Source of the DNA: Symbiodinium microadriaticum
Lineage: Eukaryota > Sar > Dinophyceae > Suessiales > Symbiodiniaceae
Length of the DNA: 64,000 nt
Assembly (NCBI GenBank): GCA_001939145.1
Contig: LSRX01000068.1
Coordinates: 11,375 to 75,374 of the forward strand
Direction of reading: 5' to 3'
Part shown: piece by piece, positions 39,482 through 49,547 of the stretch
How positions within the stretch are numbered: the stretch's first letter is position 1
Layout of the letters: each line of letters opens with the position of its first letter
Position numbers and translations under genes: made by a program
Notes under the pieces: generated by a model
What the model was told of the DNA's origin: nothing
The model's database searches: none
The model's input: only the letters and a program-made list of their open reading frames with translations

Positions 39482-39837
39482 ATGTTAAGGAATAGTATGG
39501 GTAATCAATATTCAGGTACCACCAAAATCAGACCCTTGCAACTGCAGGAAGCCGGAACAGGACCTGCAAAGTCCCATGCAGCTAAGTACGCGAAACATGA
39601 TGGTCTGAACTTACAGCCTAAGGCCCTTACAGTGATCCGGAAGCTTTTCTCGAAGCTTGCCGAATTCCACCGCATCAATGCTGCTGCACAGTCGATGATC
39701 TGGGAAGGTTCCTGAAGCAGAAGCCTCGACACGAGGGTTCTGTCAAGTGAGAAAAGTAGCACCGTCAAGAAGAAGAACCCGCTAGCAACTACCGCGGTCT
39801 CAAAACATCCGATTTTGGAACCTTCCCCGGTGCCATA
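39482..39837 (+). pseudogene. Candidate coding segment with one in-frame TGA
   Basis: An open plus frame of 77 codons (ALTVIRKLFSKLAEFHRINA, then AAQSMIWEGS) ends in TGA at 39713-39715, but the same phase remains open and protein-like for 40 more codons (SRSLDTRVLSSEKSSTVKKK ... HPILEPSPVP). An acceptor-like TATTCAG lies at about 39510-39516. It may be an exon pair or a decayed gene. Family not recognised. Confidence 0.3.
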
Positions 39838-40085
39838 AATAACTCAGGAGCTCAGCACATGCACCGAAAAAGATGCCTTTTGCTCTAGACAGCAGTTGGG
39901 GGATGGTTTACGGAGGGGTTTTCGAATTTTGCTGTGCTGAAACCCCGAACCCGAATCTCTGAAGCAACAAGCCCTGAACTCGTGAGCCTTAACACCACCA
40001 CCCCGAGGTGCTACAACCCCTGAACCTGCGCACTGAAAACACAAGCAAGGCCGGTACCGTAAACCTTGAACCCTAAAGCCGAATT

Positions 40086-40310
40086 GGCAATCACATTTCC
40101 AAAGTGGGCCCCATCACTTGGCAATTCGGATTCATCGCATTTCTTCCAAAACGCCACCTCCCCTGGCGATACCGGTTGACCACATATCGTAAAACTCGCC
40201 CCCTCATTCGGCGATTGGATAAATCTCATGCGCAAACGCGTCCTCTCCTTTGGTGATCTTGGCTCATCTCACGTCCTAAACGCGCCCCCTCTTTTGGTGA
40301 TCACATGCTT
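40086..40310 (+). repeat. Diverged tandem repeat, about 44-bp units
   Basis: Units starting GGCAAT, GGCGAT or GGTGAT at 40086, 40120, 40165, 40210, 40252 and 40296, each with an internal CATCNCAT-like motif and a CGCCCCCTC motif. The minus frame through it is repeat-derived. Confidence 0.8.
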
Positions 40311-40532
40311 TTCATCCCAGCCTCTGATGTTGCGATCACGGATGCAGCGACAAAGAAAGCGAAACGCCCCACCTTAATACCCCCCAGACATCATGTCGTG
40401 CTGGAGTTGCGGTCCTCTCCCCTCCATTTCAAACCGCAAATTGGTTGACTTGTAGATGATTTCAATGACGAGCACAGCAATCTTGCCAACAGCTGTTGCG
40501 GCTTCGGTGGGCTTGCTGGGATGTGTTTACGG

Positions 40533-40605
40533 CTCGCTTGCTTGCTTGCTTGCTTGCTTGCTTGCCTGCTTTGCCTGCCTGGCTGGCTGCCTGCCTGCTA
40601 GCGAG
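40533..40605. repeat. (CTTG)n then CCTG-rich microsatellite
   Basis: About eight CTTG units followed by GCCTGCCTGGCTGGC. Confidence 0.95.
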
Positions 40606-40689
40606 TCAGCCGGAAAAAGTACCGCACAACAACAAAAATACATATAAAAAAAACACATACCGCCACCCCTAATTTGAGGGTACGAAAAG

Positions 40690-41870
40690 CAGGTTTCAGT
40701 CTTGCCCAGCCCAGCCTTGCCTCAAACCCTGTATGTAGAATAAGGCTCGAGGCTCATATGGGTCCAAAGTCCAAAGCTTGAAGCCAAGCGCGGATGCACA
40801 TCTCAGTCCTACTTGCGTCACTGGAGTCCCAGAGGTCTGCTGTTGTGGCTTAACGAATGAGTCTTTCTTCACCGTCATGTGTATGCTTGGTTCCGTCCAG
40901 TTTGTCGCCAATGCTTATCCCTAAACCCTAAGCCCTAAACGCTATTATGATGACAAGAATTTCTTGCTGCGTTATTAGGATGACTTGCCTTAACCAGCCG
41001 CGAACACCCCCAGCGAACTTCTGCGCTTTGCATCTTGACGTCCTGACGTTCGGGCCCCCGGGACGGATTCCTGTCTGAGCAGGTCCTGGGCCGGATTACT
41101 GAGCCAGGGGCAGGCAGAAGTGAACGAACGCACGCGAAGATATTCAACTTATTCCTTTTTTCAGATATGTGCACGCATATATTAAACGCTGCAACTTAAT
41201 TCAAGAGGCCGCTTTCAGGATTTGATCTTGTTCCGCGACTTTTTGTTTAATTTGTCGCCCCTCGCTTCGACTTTTCGTTTCGAAGAAGCTAAACATTGTG
41301 CAAAAAGCCTCACAGGAGAGAGCTCCTCTGCATACAGTTACGTCGGGGTCGTTCTGAAATTGAGGAGTGCTTCTTTCAGGGTTGCATGCGGTTTATAGGT
41401 TCAAATATTTAAGATTTTGACTATGTCGCATGCATTGCTGAAGGACTAGGAGTGTAGTCTGAGGGCTTCGATTTGCTTCTTTGGGCTACGTCTGAATTCC
41501 CATGAGTTGCCAGCATCTTCTCCCGTGCACATGCTCTTGCTGTAGCACGCAGCTTTTTGGGTTTAGGGACTTTTCGTCGTGGGGCGCACTTGCGCGCAGG
41601 CCAATCACGCAGGACATGGAGGTCTCAGACAGGATGCACGCACTGGCCTCCTTCAGGCAGCTTCGTGCTTTAACCTGTAGACACTATCTATCTATATGTA
41701 TATATGTATATATAGAAATTTCAGACAAGCATTATGTTTTAGAAGGGCTCTACAGTCTACAGATCTGTTGTGCATGATCATTGAAGTGTCGTGTTCCAGA
41801 AAAAGAGCGAATCGAATCATACAGATCCCACACAGCAACAGAAGGATCCCCAGTTGAAGAATCCCTATCC
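40690..41870. other. Unique interval, no gene supported
   Basis: Short CCCTAAA block at 40921-40938; (TATG)/(TA) at 41693-41715. Small frames on both strands are without recognisable motifs. Confidence 0.45.
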
Positions 41871-41872
41871 CC

Positions 41873-41969
41873 TACCCTCAAAGGACTCATATTTTAAGGC
41901 TTTTGGGCCCAGAGACCCTATTATATATATATATATATATAGCTTTTGGGCGATTTTGATGCTGAAGGT
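41873..41969. mobile_element. Hairpin element, family B copy 2
   Basis: ACCCTCAAAGGACTCATATT ... GCTTTTGGGCCCAGAGACCC ... GATTTTGATGCTGAAGG. A (TA)n expansion sits in the middle. Confidence 0.8.
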
Positions 41970-42039
41970 TTATTGATGCAAAGGACTCCCTACTATTCAG
42001 CAACCCCCGACTCCGAGGCTTCAGGAGCCTTAAACCTAA

Positions 42040-42115
42040 CTCCTAAACCCTAAACCCTAATAAGCATATCTCCGAAACCCGAAACCCTAAGCCCCACTAA
42101 ACCCACCCTAAACCC
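42040..42115. repeat. Telomere-like block, CCCTAAA orientation
   Basis: Degenerate CCCTAAA units with GAAACCC variants. Confidence 0.8.
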
Positions 42116-42257
42116 CATAAATCGTGCTTCTGCGAGACCATCTTAAGCAAGGCGAGTCCAAGCCTCGAGTCTTCACCTCAAAGCCCTTCTTGGATTGTCG
42201 GGGGACTGAGTAATTACTTATCGTATAGTCAGGGTTTGGGGTCTAGGGTTGAGGGTT

Positions 42258-42290
42258 CCCTAAGGGTCCATGTGCCCAAATAGTAGATAC
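42258..42290. mobile_element. Half of a family C hairpin element
   Basis: CCCTAAGGGTCCATGTGCCC then AAATAGTAGATAC matches the left arm of 16059 and 57009; the right arm is absent. Confidence 0.75.
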
Positions 42291-42454
42291 AAGTCTCCAG
42301 TCTTTAGGACTTCACGTTTAGGATTTATTGCGCGAGAGAAGCACACGAAGAGAGCGAGGGAGGCAAAGAAAAAGGAACTCAGGAGGTGCAGAGGCGCGCT
42401 AGATGCCCCATATGCAGCCTTGCGGCGTTCATCTGCAGACCCAAACCTCTGAGC

Positions 42455-42534
42455 TACCCATAGGCTCCAAAGTAGTTCCTTTTTATGATTCATATGGTAA
42501 TCCCAAAAAGGAACTACTAAGGAGCTTATGGGTA
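42455..42534. mobile_element. Hairpin element, family A copy 4
   Basis: TA-CCCATAGGCTCCAAAGTA ... AACTACTAAGGAGCTTATGGG-TA; 80 bp. Confidence 0.9.
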
Positions 42535-42744
42535 TAGTAGGCCAGGACTCTTGACAGCTTGACTTCGGGATGTTCTAGTTCTAAGAAGAGGCGATAGGCC
42601 GGTAGCTGGAGACACAGTCAGCACTGAGGGTGCCGACTTCTGCGTGCATCCCACAGAACCTCCGTGACATGAAAAGTTGGCCACGTCGTCGCAAGCTCCT
42701 CCCTACCCCCTAAGCTTTTGTCTGGGGATCCCAAGCCTACCCCT

Positions 42745-42837
42745 TACCCTGAAAGGACTCATAAATTTAAGGCTTTGGGCCCCACGCCCTATTATATATG
42801 GCTTCTGGGGCTATTTTGATGCCCCTGCATTAAGGGT
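42745..42837. mobile_element. Hairpin element, family B copy 3
   Basis: TA-CCCTGAAAGGACTCATAA ... GGCTTTGGGCCCCACGCCC ... TATTTTGATGC, ending in TTAAGGG-T. Confidence 0.8.
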
Positions 42838-42999
42838 CACACCCTTTATAGATAAGGAGTTCATAAATCTACCGTCTTGCAGGCTTTGGGGAATATAACC
42901 TGTAGAAGTCCGGATGTAGCAATCGACAGGAACCGATGAAGTCTTACCAGCTACGAGTATGGAGAGTTTATGTGAAGTGCACTGTTTGAGTTCAGGCTT

Positions 43000-43188
43000 T
43001 AGCGGTTTAGGGTTTAGGGTTTAGGTGTGTCCACAAAAAAAGGCTTGAATTTTCACTGTAGTTTAAACCCAACACAGCCTGAAGGTCGCAGCCTTCGCGG
43101 TGATTAGGCACTTACGGTGCGCGTACAGGATCAAAACCCTAAGCCCTAAACCTTCCAAAAACTGAGGTATTTGCTTGAATGCACACAC
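43000..43188. other. Short telomere-like blocks and unique sequence
   Basis: TTTAGGG at 43008-43024; CCCTAAGCCCTAAA at 43137-43152. Confidence 0.6.
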
Positions 43189-43277
43189 GCCCTTAGCATC
43201 AAAATCGCCCAAAAGCCTTATATAATCGGGTCTTTGGGCCCAAGGGCCTTAAAATTATGAGTCCTCTGAGGGTAAGG
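43189..43277. mobile_element. Hairpin element, family B copy 4, reverse orientation
   Basis: GCCCTTAGCATCAAAATCGC ... GGGTCTTTGGGCCCAAGGGC ... ATGAGTCC, ending TGAGGGTAAGG. Confidence 0.8.
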
Positions 43278-44640
43278 AACAGGACTTACTAAGCAGCTTA
43301 CAAGTAGAGCTACGGGCCTTACCTTAAAGCTTTTTGTAGGGTCTATAGGGCTTAGTTAGGGGCCAAATGAGACCTAAAAAGGCTTATGGCTCATGTCCCA
43401 TATAATAGGGCTTGCAGTAAGAGTAAGATGCAGAGTTACATGGCCGCCATTTTAAGAATTAGCCTCACGGGGTTGGGGCTTTGTGAAAGGCTCATTCGGC
43501 AGGCTTTGCGCACAGGCGCGCGTAGTATAGAGGCCTCATAACGATTAGAATTGGAATACACATTTTGGGGTATCTTATACGAGAATTACAGTTACATACG
43601 GAATAGTATCGGTAAGTCTCCCTAAGGCCTAGACCCTAAACCCCCGAATAGTGTGGGTATATGGTTCCGATCCCTTTGTGAACAAAGGGCAACTTGGAAA
43701 TAACCCCCTGGTAAGGGCGACTGGCAATGTGGAAGTTCTTGGTTTCGTTAGGTTTAGGGCTAAAGGCTTCGGGCAGCTATAGGTTTATAGGTTTTAGGAG
43801 TTTGGGGCTTGCAGTTCCGGATTTGGGGTTCAGGGTTCCGGGTTTTCGCCTTCCGTTTCGGTGAGCCTCTTTGAGGTGCAAGACCCCCAGCTTGGAGGGT
43901 TCGAGGGTCCAACTTGCAGAGTTCTAGGGCTTCGGGCGTTCGGGTATAGGTTTTAGGGTTTAGGGGTTCCAAGGCCTGGGGCTTAGGTGATTAAAGGGTT
44001 GCTAGAGAGTTGGGATTGGATTCCCGAACCAGATCGTTGTCGTGTGCCCTGCAAAAAATCTTAAGCCCAAATCCCTCCTAAACACCCTACTCTTTAAGTC
44101 CCTTGTTGGCTTTGTGGGATCAGCGGTCAGTGTTTGGGCTTATATGGCATGACCCTGTCTTGCGTTTGATCCTAGAAACCCGGCATAGCAACGTCACAAT
44201 CGTGCGCGGAACTTGCATGAAGAGCAGCTTTTCCTGCTCTAGAGCTCGTCCACTGAAGGACCCTCGGCACTTGAGCCCTTCTGAAACCCTTATATATTCA
44301 CCCGAAACGCTTTAACTTCCAACCCCTAAGCACCTAAAAGGCCTAAAGTTGCATGGGGCTTCCTCCAGAAGACGTCGTGCTTTGACAGGTAGTATTAAGC
44401 CTGTGGAGCCGCCAAATTCAGATCGATCTTTCCAAGTGTCACCCCGGCATTTCTTTCACGAGACCTTGTTCCTCCAGTCACTCCGATTTAAGTTTTAGAG
44501 CTAATTTGTTTTTGGGAGGTAATTAGGGTTCAAGTTTAAGGTGTAGAGCCGGTGAAAGGCTTGAGTCTCGGGTTTAGAGTTCAGGGGCTTTGGGTTTAGG
44601 GTTTATAGGCAACATGCGGGGGGCCCTAAACCCTAAACGT
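43278..44640. other. Gene-poor interval with degenerate telomere-like units
   Basis: Units at about 43630-43645, 43750-43975 and 44590-44640 (TTTAGGG then CCCTAAA with CAACATGCG between). Minus frame 43760-43972 is repeat-derived. Plus frame 44103-44315 is unrecognised. Confidence 0.5.
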
Positions 44641-44689
44641 CAGCACGGAGCATGTCTTACATGGGCATAGAACTTCAGGAAGGCCGCGA

Positions 44690-44845
44690 ACCGAACCGCA
44701 AACCGGAACCGAACCGCCAGGAACCGTTCAGCCCTGTGAACCGCAAACCGGAACCGAACCGCCAGGAACCGTTCAGCCCTGTGAACCGCAAAAAACCGAA
44801 AACCGCTGAACCGACACGCGACACGAACCGCGCGAACCGAACCGC
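44690..44845 (+). repeat. GAACCG-rich tandem repeat, 45-bp period
   Basis: GAACCGCAAACCGGAACCGA-containing units start at 44693, 44738 and 44783, then decay into GAACCG hexamers. Confidence 0.9.
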
Positions 44846-44849
44846 AGAA

Positions 44850-45285
44850 CCACTCCATCCATCCCTCCATCCGGCTCCCTGCCCCTCTCAAACACCTTCC
44901 ATCCACACGCACCTCCATCCAGCCAGGGCCCCCTCCATCCAGACCCCTCCATCCAACCACCATCCAGCCAGCCTCCAACCATCCAGCCAGGCCCTCTCCA
45001 TCCTGCCACCAGACCCAGGCCCCCCTCCATCCAGCTCCATCCAGCCCAAACCCCCTCCATCTAGCCAGGCGTCACCCGCCCTCCATCCAGCCAGGCAGCC
45101 TCCATCCACCCCTTCCCCTCCATCCAAGCGCTTGTCCAACCCCCCCCCCTCCATCTTGCCCCCTCCAGCCAGGCACCTGCTCCATCCAACCATCCAAGCC
45201 AACCGCCATCCAAGCGCCTGCAGGCACCCAGCCAGACCCCCTCCATCCAGGCTCCCTTCCATCCACCCTTCATCCAACTTGCAGT
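44850..45285. repeat. CCATCCAGCCAGGC minisatellite
   Basis: Variable 12-20 bp units centred on CTCCATCCA. The long Pro/Ser- and Gly/Trp-rich frames on the two strands are products of this repeat. Confidence 0.9.
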
Positions 45286-45545
45286 TCCAGCGCGGCCTTC
45301 CAAAATATTATCAACATTGTACCCTAAACCTAACACCCTAGAGAGGTGGGGTAGGAGAGTACAAGCCAGTTTCATCTAAGGGATAGGGGTTTGGAAAAGG
45401 GCAGGGGTTTGGAAAAGTGCTCAGCATCATGAAATTAGGGCACCTTGAATATCCTAAACCCTAGAAACCTAAGAGCCTAAACCCTATAAACCCGAGCTGC
45501 CAACCAGCAGCCCGCCGATGGAAGGAGGAAGGATCTCTGCAGCCA
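45286..45545. other. Spacer between opposed minisatellites
   Basis: Unique sequence with a few CCCTAAA units (45318-45340 and 45450-45490). Confidence 0.6.
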
Positions 45546-46222
45546 AGTGGCTGGACTAGGGTTAGATGGAGGGGAGTGGGTGGCTGGATTGTGGCGTGGG
45601 GGTTGGGTTGGGTGGGTGGGTTTGTTGTGGGGTGGAGCGGAATGTGGGTCTTGGGTTTGGGGTCGTTGGGGGGTGGATGGAGGGTGGAGGGCTGGTGGCG
45701 GAGGGCGTGGATGGAGGGAGTTGGTGGATGGAGGGTTGGTTGGGCTGGTGGATGGAGGCTGGAAGGAGGGGGGGATGGAGGGCTGGTGCCGGAGGGCGTG
45801 GATGAAGGGAGGTTGGTGGATGGAGTGTGGGTGGAGGGGTGGATGGAGGGTGGAGGGCTGGTGGCGGGAGGTTGGTGGATGGAGGGTGGATGGAGGGTGG
45901 ACTGGTGCGTGGATGGAGGCAGGTTGGAGGCAGGGCGTGTGGGCTGGTGGATGGAGGCTGGATGGAGGGGTGGATGGAGGGTGGTGGCGGAGGGCGTGGA
46001 TGGAGTGGCTGGATGGCTGGATGGAGGGCTGGATGGGGGGGCGCTGGAGGGGCTGGCTGGATGGAGGGGCTGGTGTGGATGGAGTGGTGGGGGAAGAGAG
46101 GCTGTTGGTGGATGGAGGGTTGGATGGAGGGGGTGGCTGTGGCTGGAGGACCGGATGGAGGGTTGAGGAGGGCTGGTGGATGGAGGGTTGGATGGCGGGG
46201 GGTCTGGAATGGATGGAGGGAT
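45546..46222. repeat. TGGATGGAGGG minisatellite, inverse of the preceding one
   Basis: GGATGGAGGGTGG- and GGCTGGTGG-type units; reverse complement character of 44850-45285. Confidence 0.9.
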
Positions 46223-46335
46223 GGGTTTTCTGAACCGAACCGAACCGAACCGCAAGAAGAACCGCCCTGAACCGCGCGAACCGAAACCGAGTCAAAACCC
46301 ATTCGAGAAACCGAAACGAACCGAAACGAAACGCG
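46223..46335 (+). repeat. GAACCG-rich tract
   Basis: GAACCGAACCGAACCG hexamers, same strand as the tract at 44690-44845. Confidence 0.9.
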
Positions 46336-47920
46336 GCTTTACTGGAACTTGGTTCTTCAGAAGAACAGAAGTTCTGGCCACATAGCCCCGTCGTACGTAG
46401 GAGCTTCAATGACCAGAACAGGGCTCCATTAAAGGGTTGCTTTGATCAGCCGTAAGGGCTACTAGAAGGGGTTCGTACAAGGGCCTTGTATAATTGGGAA
46501 AAGGGTTTGGAGGTATACTATAGCATAACTGTATATGGGATGCGGCTGTGTGGGAATAATGGCTGAAGTCACGACGATAAGACATATGATACAACAACCA
46601 CCGCAGCAACAACAAGAATTGACACTAGCTTCGAGACAAGGAATTTGGAAAGCAAAACCAACAACACGAACTGATCTTGTTTAATTGGCCCTGGTCCTCG
46701 TCGCTGTCACATCTACTGGAATCTGCATCTATTCTCCGTGCTTGTGTGATATCAAACCCTTGTAGTCGTGCTAGCAGGAGGACGCAAGAGAACGGGTCGT
46801 ACTACTTGAAGAGGAGGAGCAGGAGCATGAGAACAGGAGTACGTAGGAGAAGGAGGAGCAGCAGCAGCAGCAGCAGTAATTAGTAGTCTTAGTGACAGCA
46901 ACGGTGATAGTCGTAGAGGCACTAACCACACAATTAGTTCCTCCAGAAACCGGATTAACCCGGCAGGTACTTCTTTAACAGCAACGTACGCCACGGTGAT
47001 ATTACTAAGAGAAACCGTACTACACATTGACACAACGTCACCATGATCCTGCTACCAATAGTGTCCATAATCTTGACCCTTCGGAAAGCAAAAATACTGA
47101 TGGAAACAGCTTTGTCTACTTAGGGCGAACCGGCCAAGCGAAACTCGAACGGAACAGATTCATTCCAATCTAGGCCCTGTTCTTGTTTGGTACCGTACCA
47201 TATGTACCCTAATTTCAAAATCCATCACCCGAGAAAAAACAAAAGGTTATCTGTGCGGCGAGTGCTTGGGTCCAGGCCAAGGAATGATGTCAGGACTTGC
47301 TTGTTTGCTTTGACGGCTACGATGCGGGATGCAGCTTGGGAAGCACCTGATTCAGAATTGCTCCACATGGAAACGGGAGTTTGTGATGCTGAAACTGGCG
47401 ACCTTTGCCACAAGCGGTCCTCTCGATGGCCTTAAGCCCTAAGCCTACATGCTGTTGTCGTGAATGAGCGGCAGAAACCTTTCTTCACTTTTCCATACTA
47501 CCTTCGAAGCCAGCACTACGAGCAGCTTATTCCGTGGGGCACTCAGACAAACCCTAAACCCTGGCCCTAAACCCTAAAAAGATACTGGGTCAGGTGCACT
47601 GCTACGAGGGCCTTCGGACCAAGCCGATGATCGTGAAGCTGAGACTGTACAGTTCCTGAAGTCAAGAAGAGGTCATCTCACAGGCATCGAACATGCACTT
47701 AGGTGTGTTGGCAACTATATTGAATTTCTGGTTAAATGCCACAGGGCGTGTAGTGAATCAGAGTGCTCTCAATCCCAAGATGGATGTCTTGAAGCCATGC
47801 ACTTTTCAAGGTCTTAAGGACCGTCTTACTTAACCCCTCAAGCCTGAGCCTAGACCCAGCAAAGCCTCAAGACTTGACTTTAATTACACCCGGCACCAGA
47901 AACCCTAAACCCTGAACCCT
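46336..47920. other. Unique interval, no gene supported
   Basis: AGGAGCAGCAGC-type triplets at 46845-46880. CCCTAAA at 47548-47580. Plus frame 47187-47435 and the small minus frames show no recognisable motif. Confidence 0.45.
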
Positions 47921-47922
47921 AA

Positions 47923-48010
47923 TCCTAAGGCTCAAAATAGCCCAGCAGCCTTATATAGTATAGTCTGTGGGCCCCAAAGCCTTAAAATATGAGTCCTTGG
48001 ATCCTTAGGA
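47923..48010. mobile_element. Hairpin element, family B copy 5, reverse orientation
   Basis: TCCTAAGGCTCAAAATAGCC ... GTGGGCCCCAAAGCC ... ATGAGTCCTTGGATCC-TTAGGA. Confidence 0.75.
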
Positions 48011-48489
48011 TAAAGCCCTAAGGCCCCAGACACCAAGCCTAAAAATCCGCTATCGCGAGAACTCCTTGGGCAAGGTTACGCTTGGTAAATGCATTCGGCG
48101 GACGCCAGAATCCGGAGACGTGCAGAAATGTCCTAAGGTGAGGTTTAGGGTTTAGTTTCTTTTTGAGGGTCTAGGTGTCTAGGGTTTGGGGTCTAGTCTA
48201 GTGGTTTAGGGTGTAAATCTACTTAGGTTTATTGGCGATTGGCCAGAAAGCCTAAACCCACGTAAATCCTAAGCCCTCAAACTCTCGCACACTCGCTGCT
48301 GCTGCCGCTGCTGCTGCTCTTTATGATTCCTTACGTACCATTGCTGTTCCAGCTATTCCCACGTTGTTACTTGTCTCTACCTTCGCTGCACAACCTGCTT
48401 GTGAAGGTGGTGATGCTGCTGGCTGCGGTGATGGCGGCTCGCCATGCCGGTAATGTAGGGGTCTGAATGCGGCCTTAGCACCTGTACCG

Positions 48490-48595
48490 GTTTAGGGTTT
48501 AGGGTTTAGGGTTCGGGGTCTGGGGTTTAGGGTTCAGGGTTTAGGGTTTAGGGGCTTAGGGTTCAGGGTTCAGGGCTTAGGGTTTAGGGTGAACG
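48490..48595. repeat. Telomere-like array, TTTAGGG orientation
   Basis: TTTAGGG with TTCAGGG and TTCGGGG variants. Confidence 0.9.
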
Positions 48596-48702
48596 TGCAC
48601 GTCGCAATCCCTGGAATCCACAAAAACCACGGTGAAGATGCTTTGCATCGTCGGGGACAGGCCGACTGCCACGGCTCCGGTCAGTCTTTGAGGCTCTATA
48701 CT

Positions 48703-48794
48703 TACCCTTAGCATCCAAGGACTCATATCTTAAGGCTTTTGGGCCCAAAGACCCTATTATATAAGGCTTTTGGGCTATTTTGATGCTAAGGGTT
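48703..48794. mobile_element. Hairpin element, family B copy 6
   Basis: TA-CCCTTAGCATCCAAGGAC ... TTTGATGCTAAGGG-TTA. Identical over about 88 bp to the copy at 52864. TTA borders both ends. Confidence 0.95.
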
Positions 48795-48887
48795 ACGGGA
48801 TACAAACAGGCTGCAACAGGTTTTCTATTCGAGTTACTGTCAGGTTTTGATGTATCCTATCCAAAAATCCTCATGCTTAAAGAAAAA

Positions 48888-49165
48888 ACCTCTAAACCCT
48901 AAACCCCCTAAACCCTAAACCCTAAACCCTGAACCCTAAACCCTAAACCCCTATTCGAAGTGAGGCCGTGCCAAAAGCTTTGATGGCACCGATGCATACA
49001 CGACACGACTGCAGGCGTAACCCGCCCACCAACTCAGCTCCGTATTCCAAAGATGTCTTTTGGGGCTTAGGGGGTTTCTGGTGTTTAGGGTTTAGGGGGT
49101 TTAGCGGGTTCAGGGTTTAGGGTTCAGGGTTTAGGGGGTATAGGGTTGAGGGTTTAGGGCATGAG
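48888..49165. repeat. Opposed telomere-like blocks
   Basis: CCCTAAA-type at 48892-48952 and TTTAGGG-type at 49083-49160; unique sequence between. Confidence 0.85.
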
Positions 49166-49488
49166 CAGGTGACAGTCAGTCTGATGTCCCGGCCACACGG
49201 AACCGTAAGGGTCCAAATATCGAATACGCACATGCTCTCCCCAAATACATACTCCTAAGTTACCACTACCGTAAACTTTATACACTCTTCCAAAACAGTA
49301 TCCGACAATACTGTTGTCCGAACACCAAGGTATATGAATCAAGCCTAAACCCTAAACTCCAAACCCTAAACCCTACTTGTGGCCCTTACGGGAAGCAACG
49401 GTCGGCACCTGGCAAAAGCGAAGGCCAATTTGATCTCAGGAGCCCAGGAACGTCCGTAAGTCGGTGCTTAGGGTTCTACTTGTGGAGA

Positions 49489-49547
49489 ACCGGGTTTAGG
49501 GTTTAGGGTTCAGGGAACCCTAAACCCTATAAACCCTAAACCCGGAG
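49489..49547. repeat. Fold-back telomere-like block
   Basis: CCGGGTTTAGGGTTTAGGG meets CCCTAAACCCTATAAACCCT and then AAACCCGG, so TTTAGGG runs head-on into CCCTAAA, forming a hairpin. This is the orientation expected of end-to-end telomere fusion. Confidence 0.9.

Noticed and set aside
44652-46409. Several long Pro/Ser-rich or Gly/Trp-rich frames on both strands
   Set aside because: They are translations of CCATCC/GGATGG and GAACCG tandem repeats; every frame is open because the repeats lack stops.
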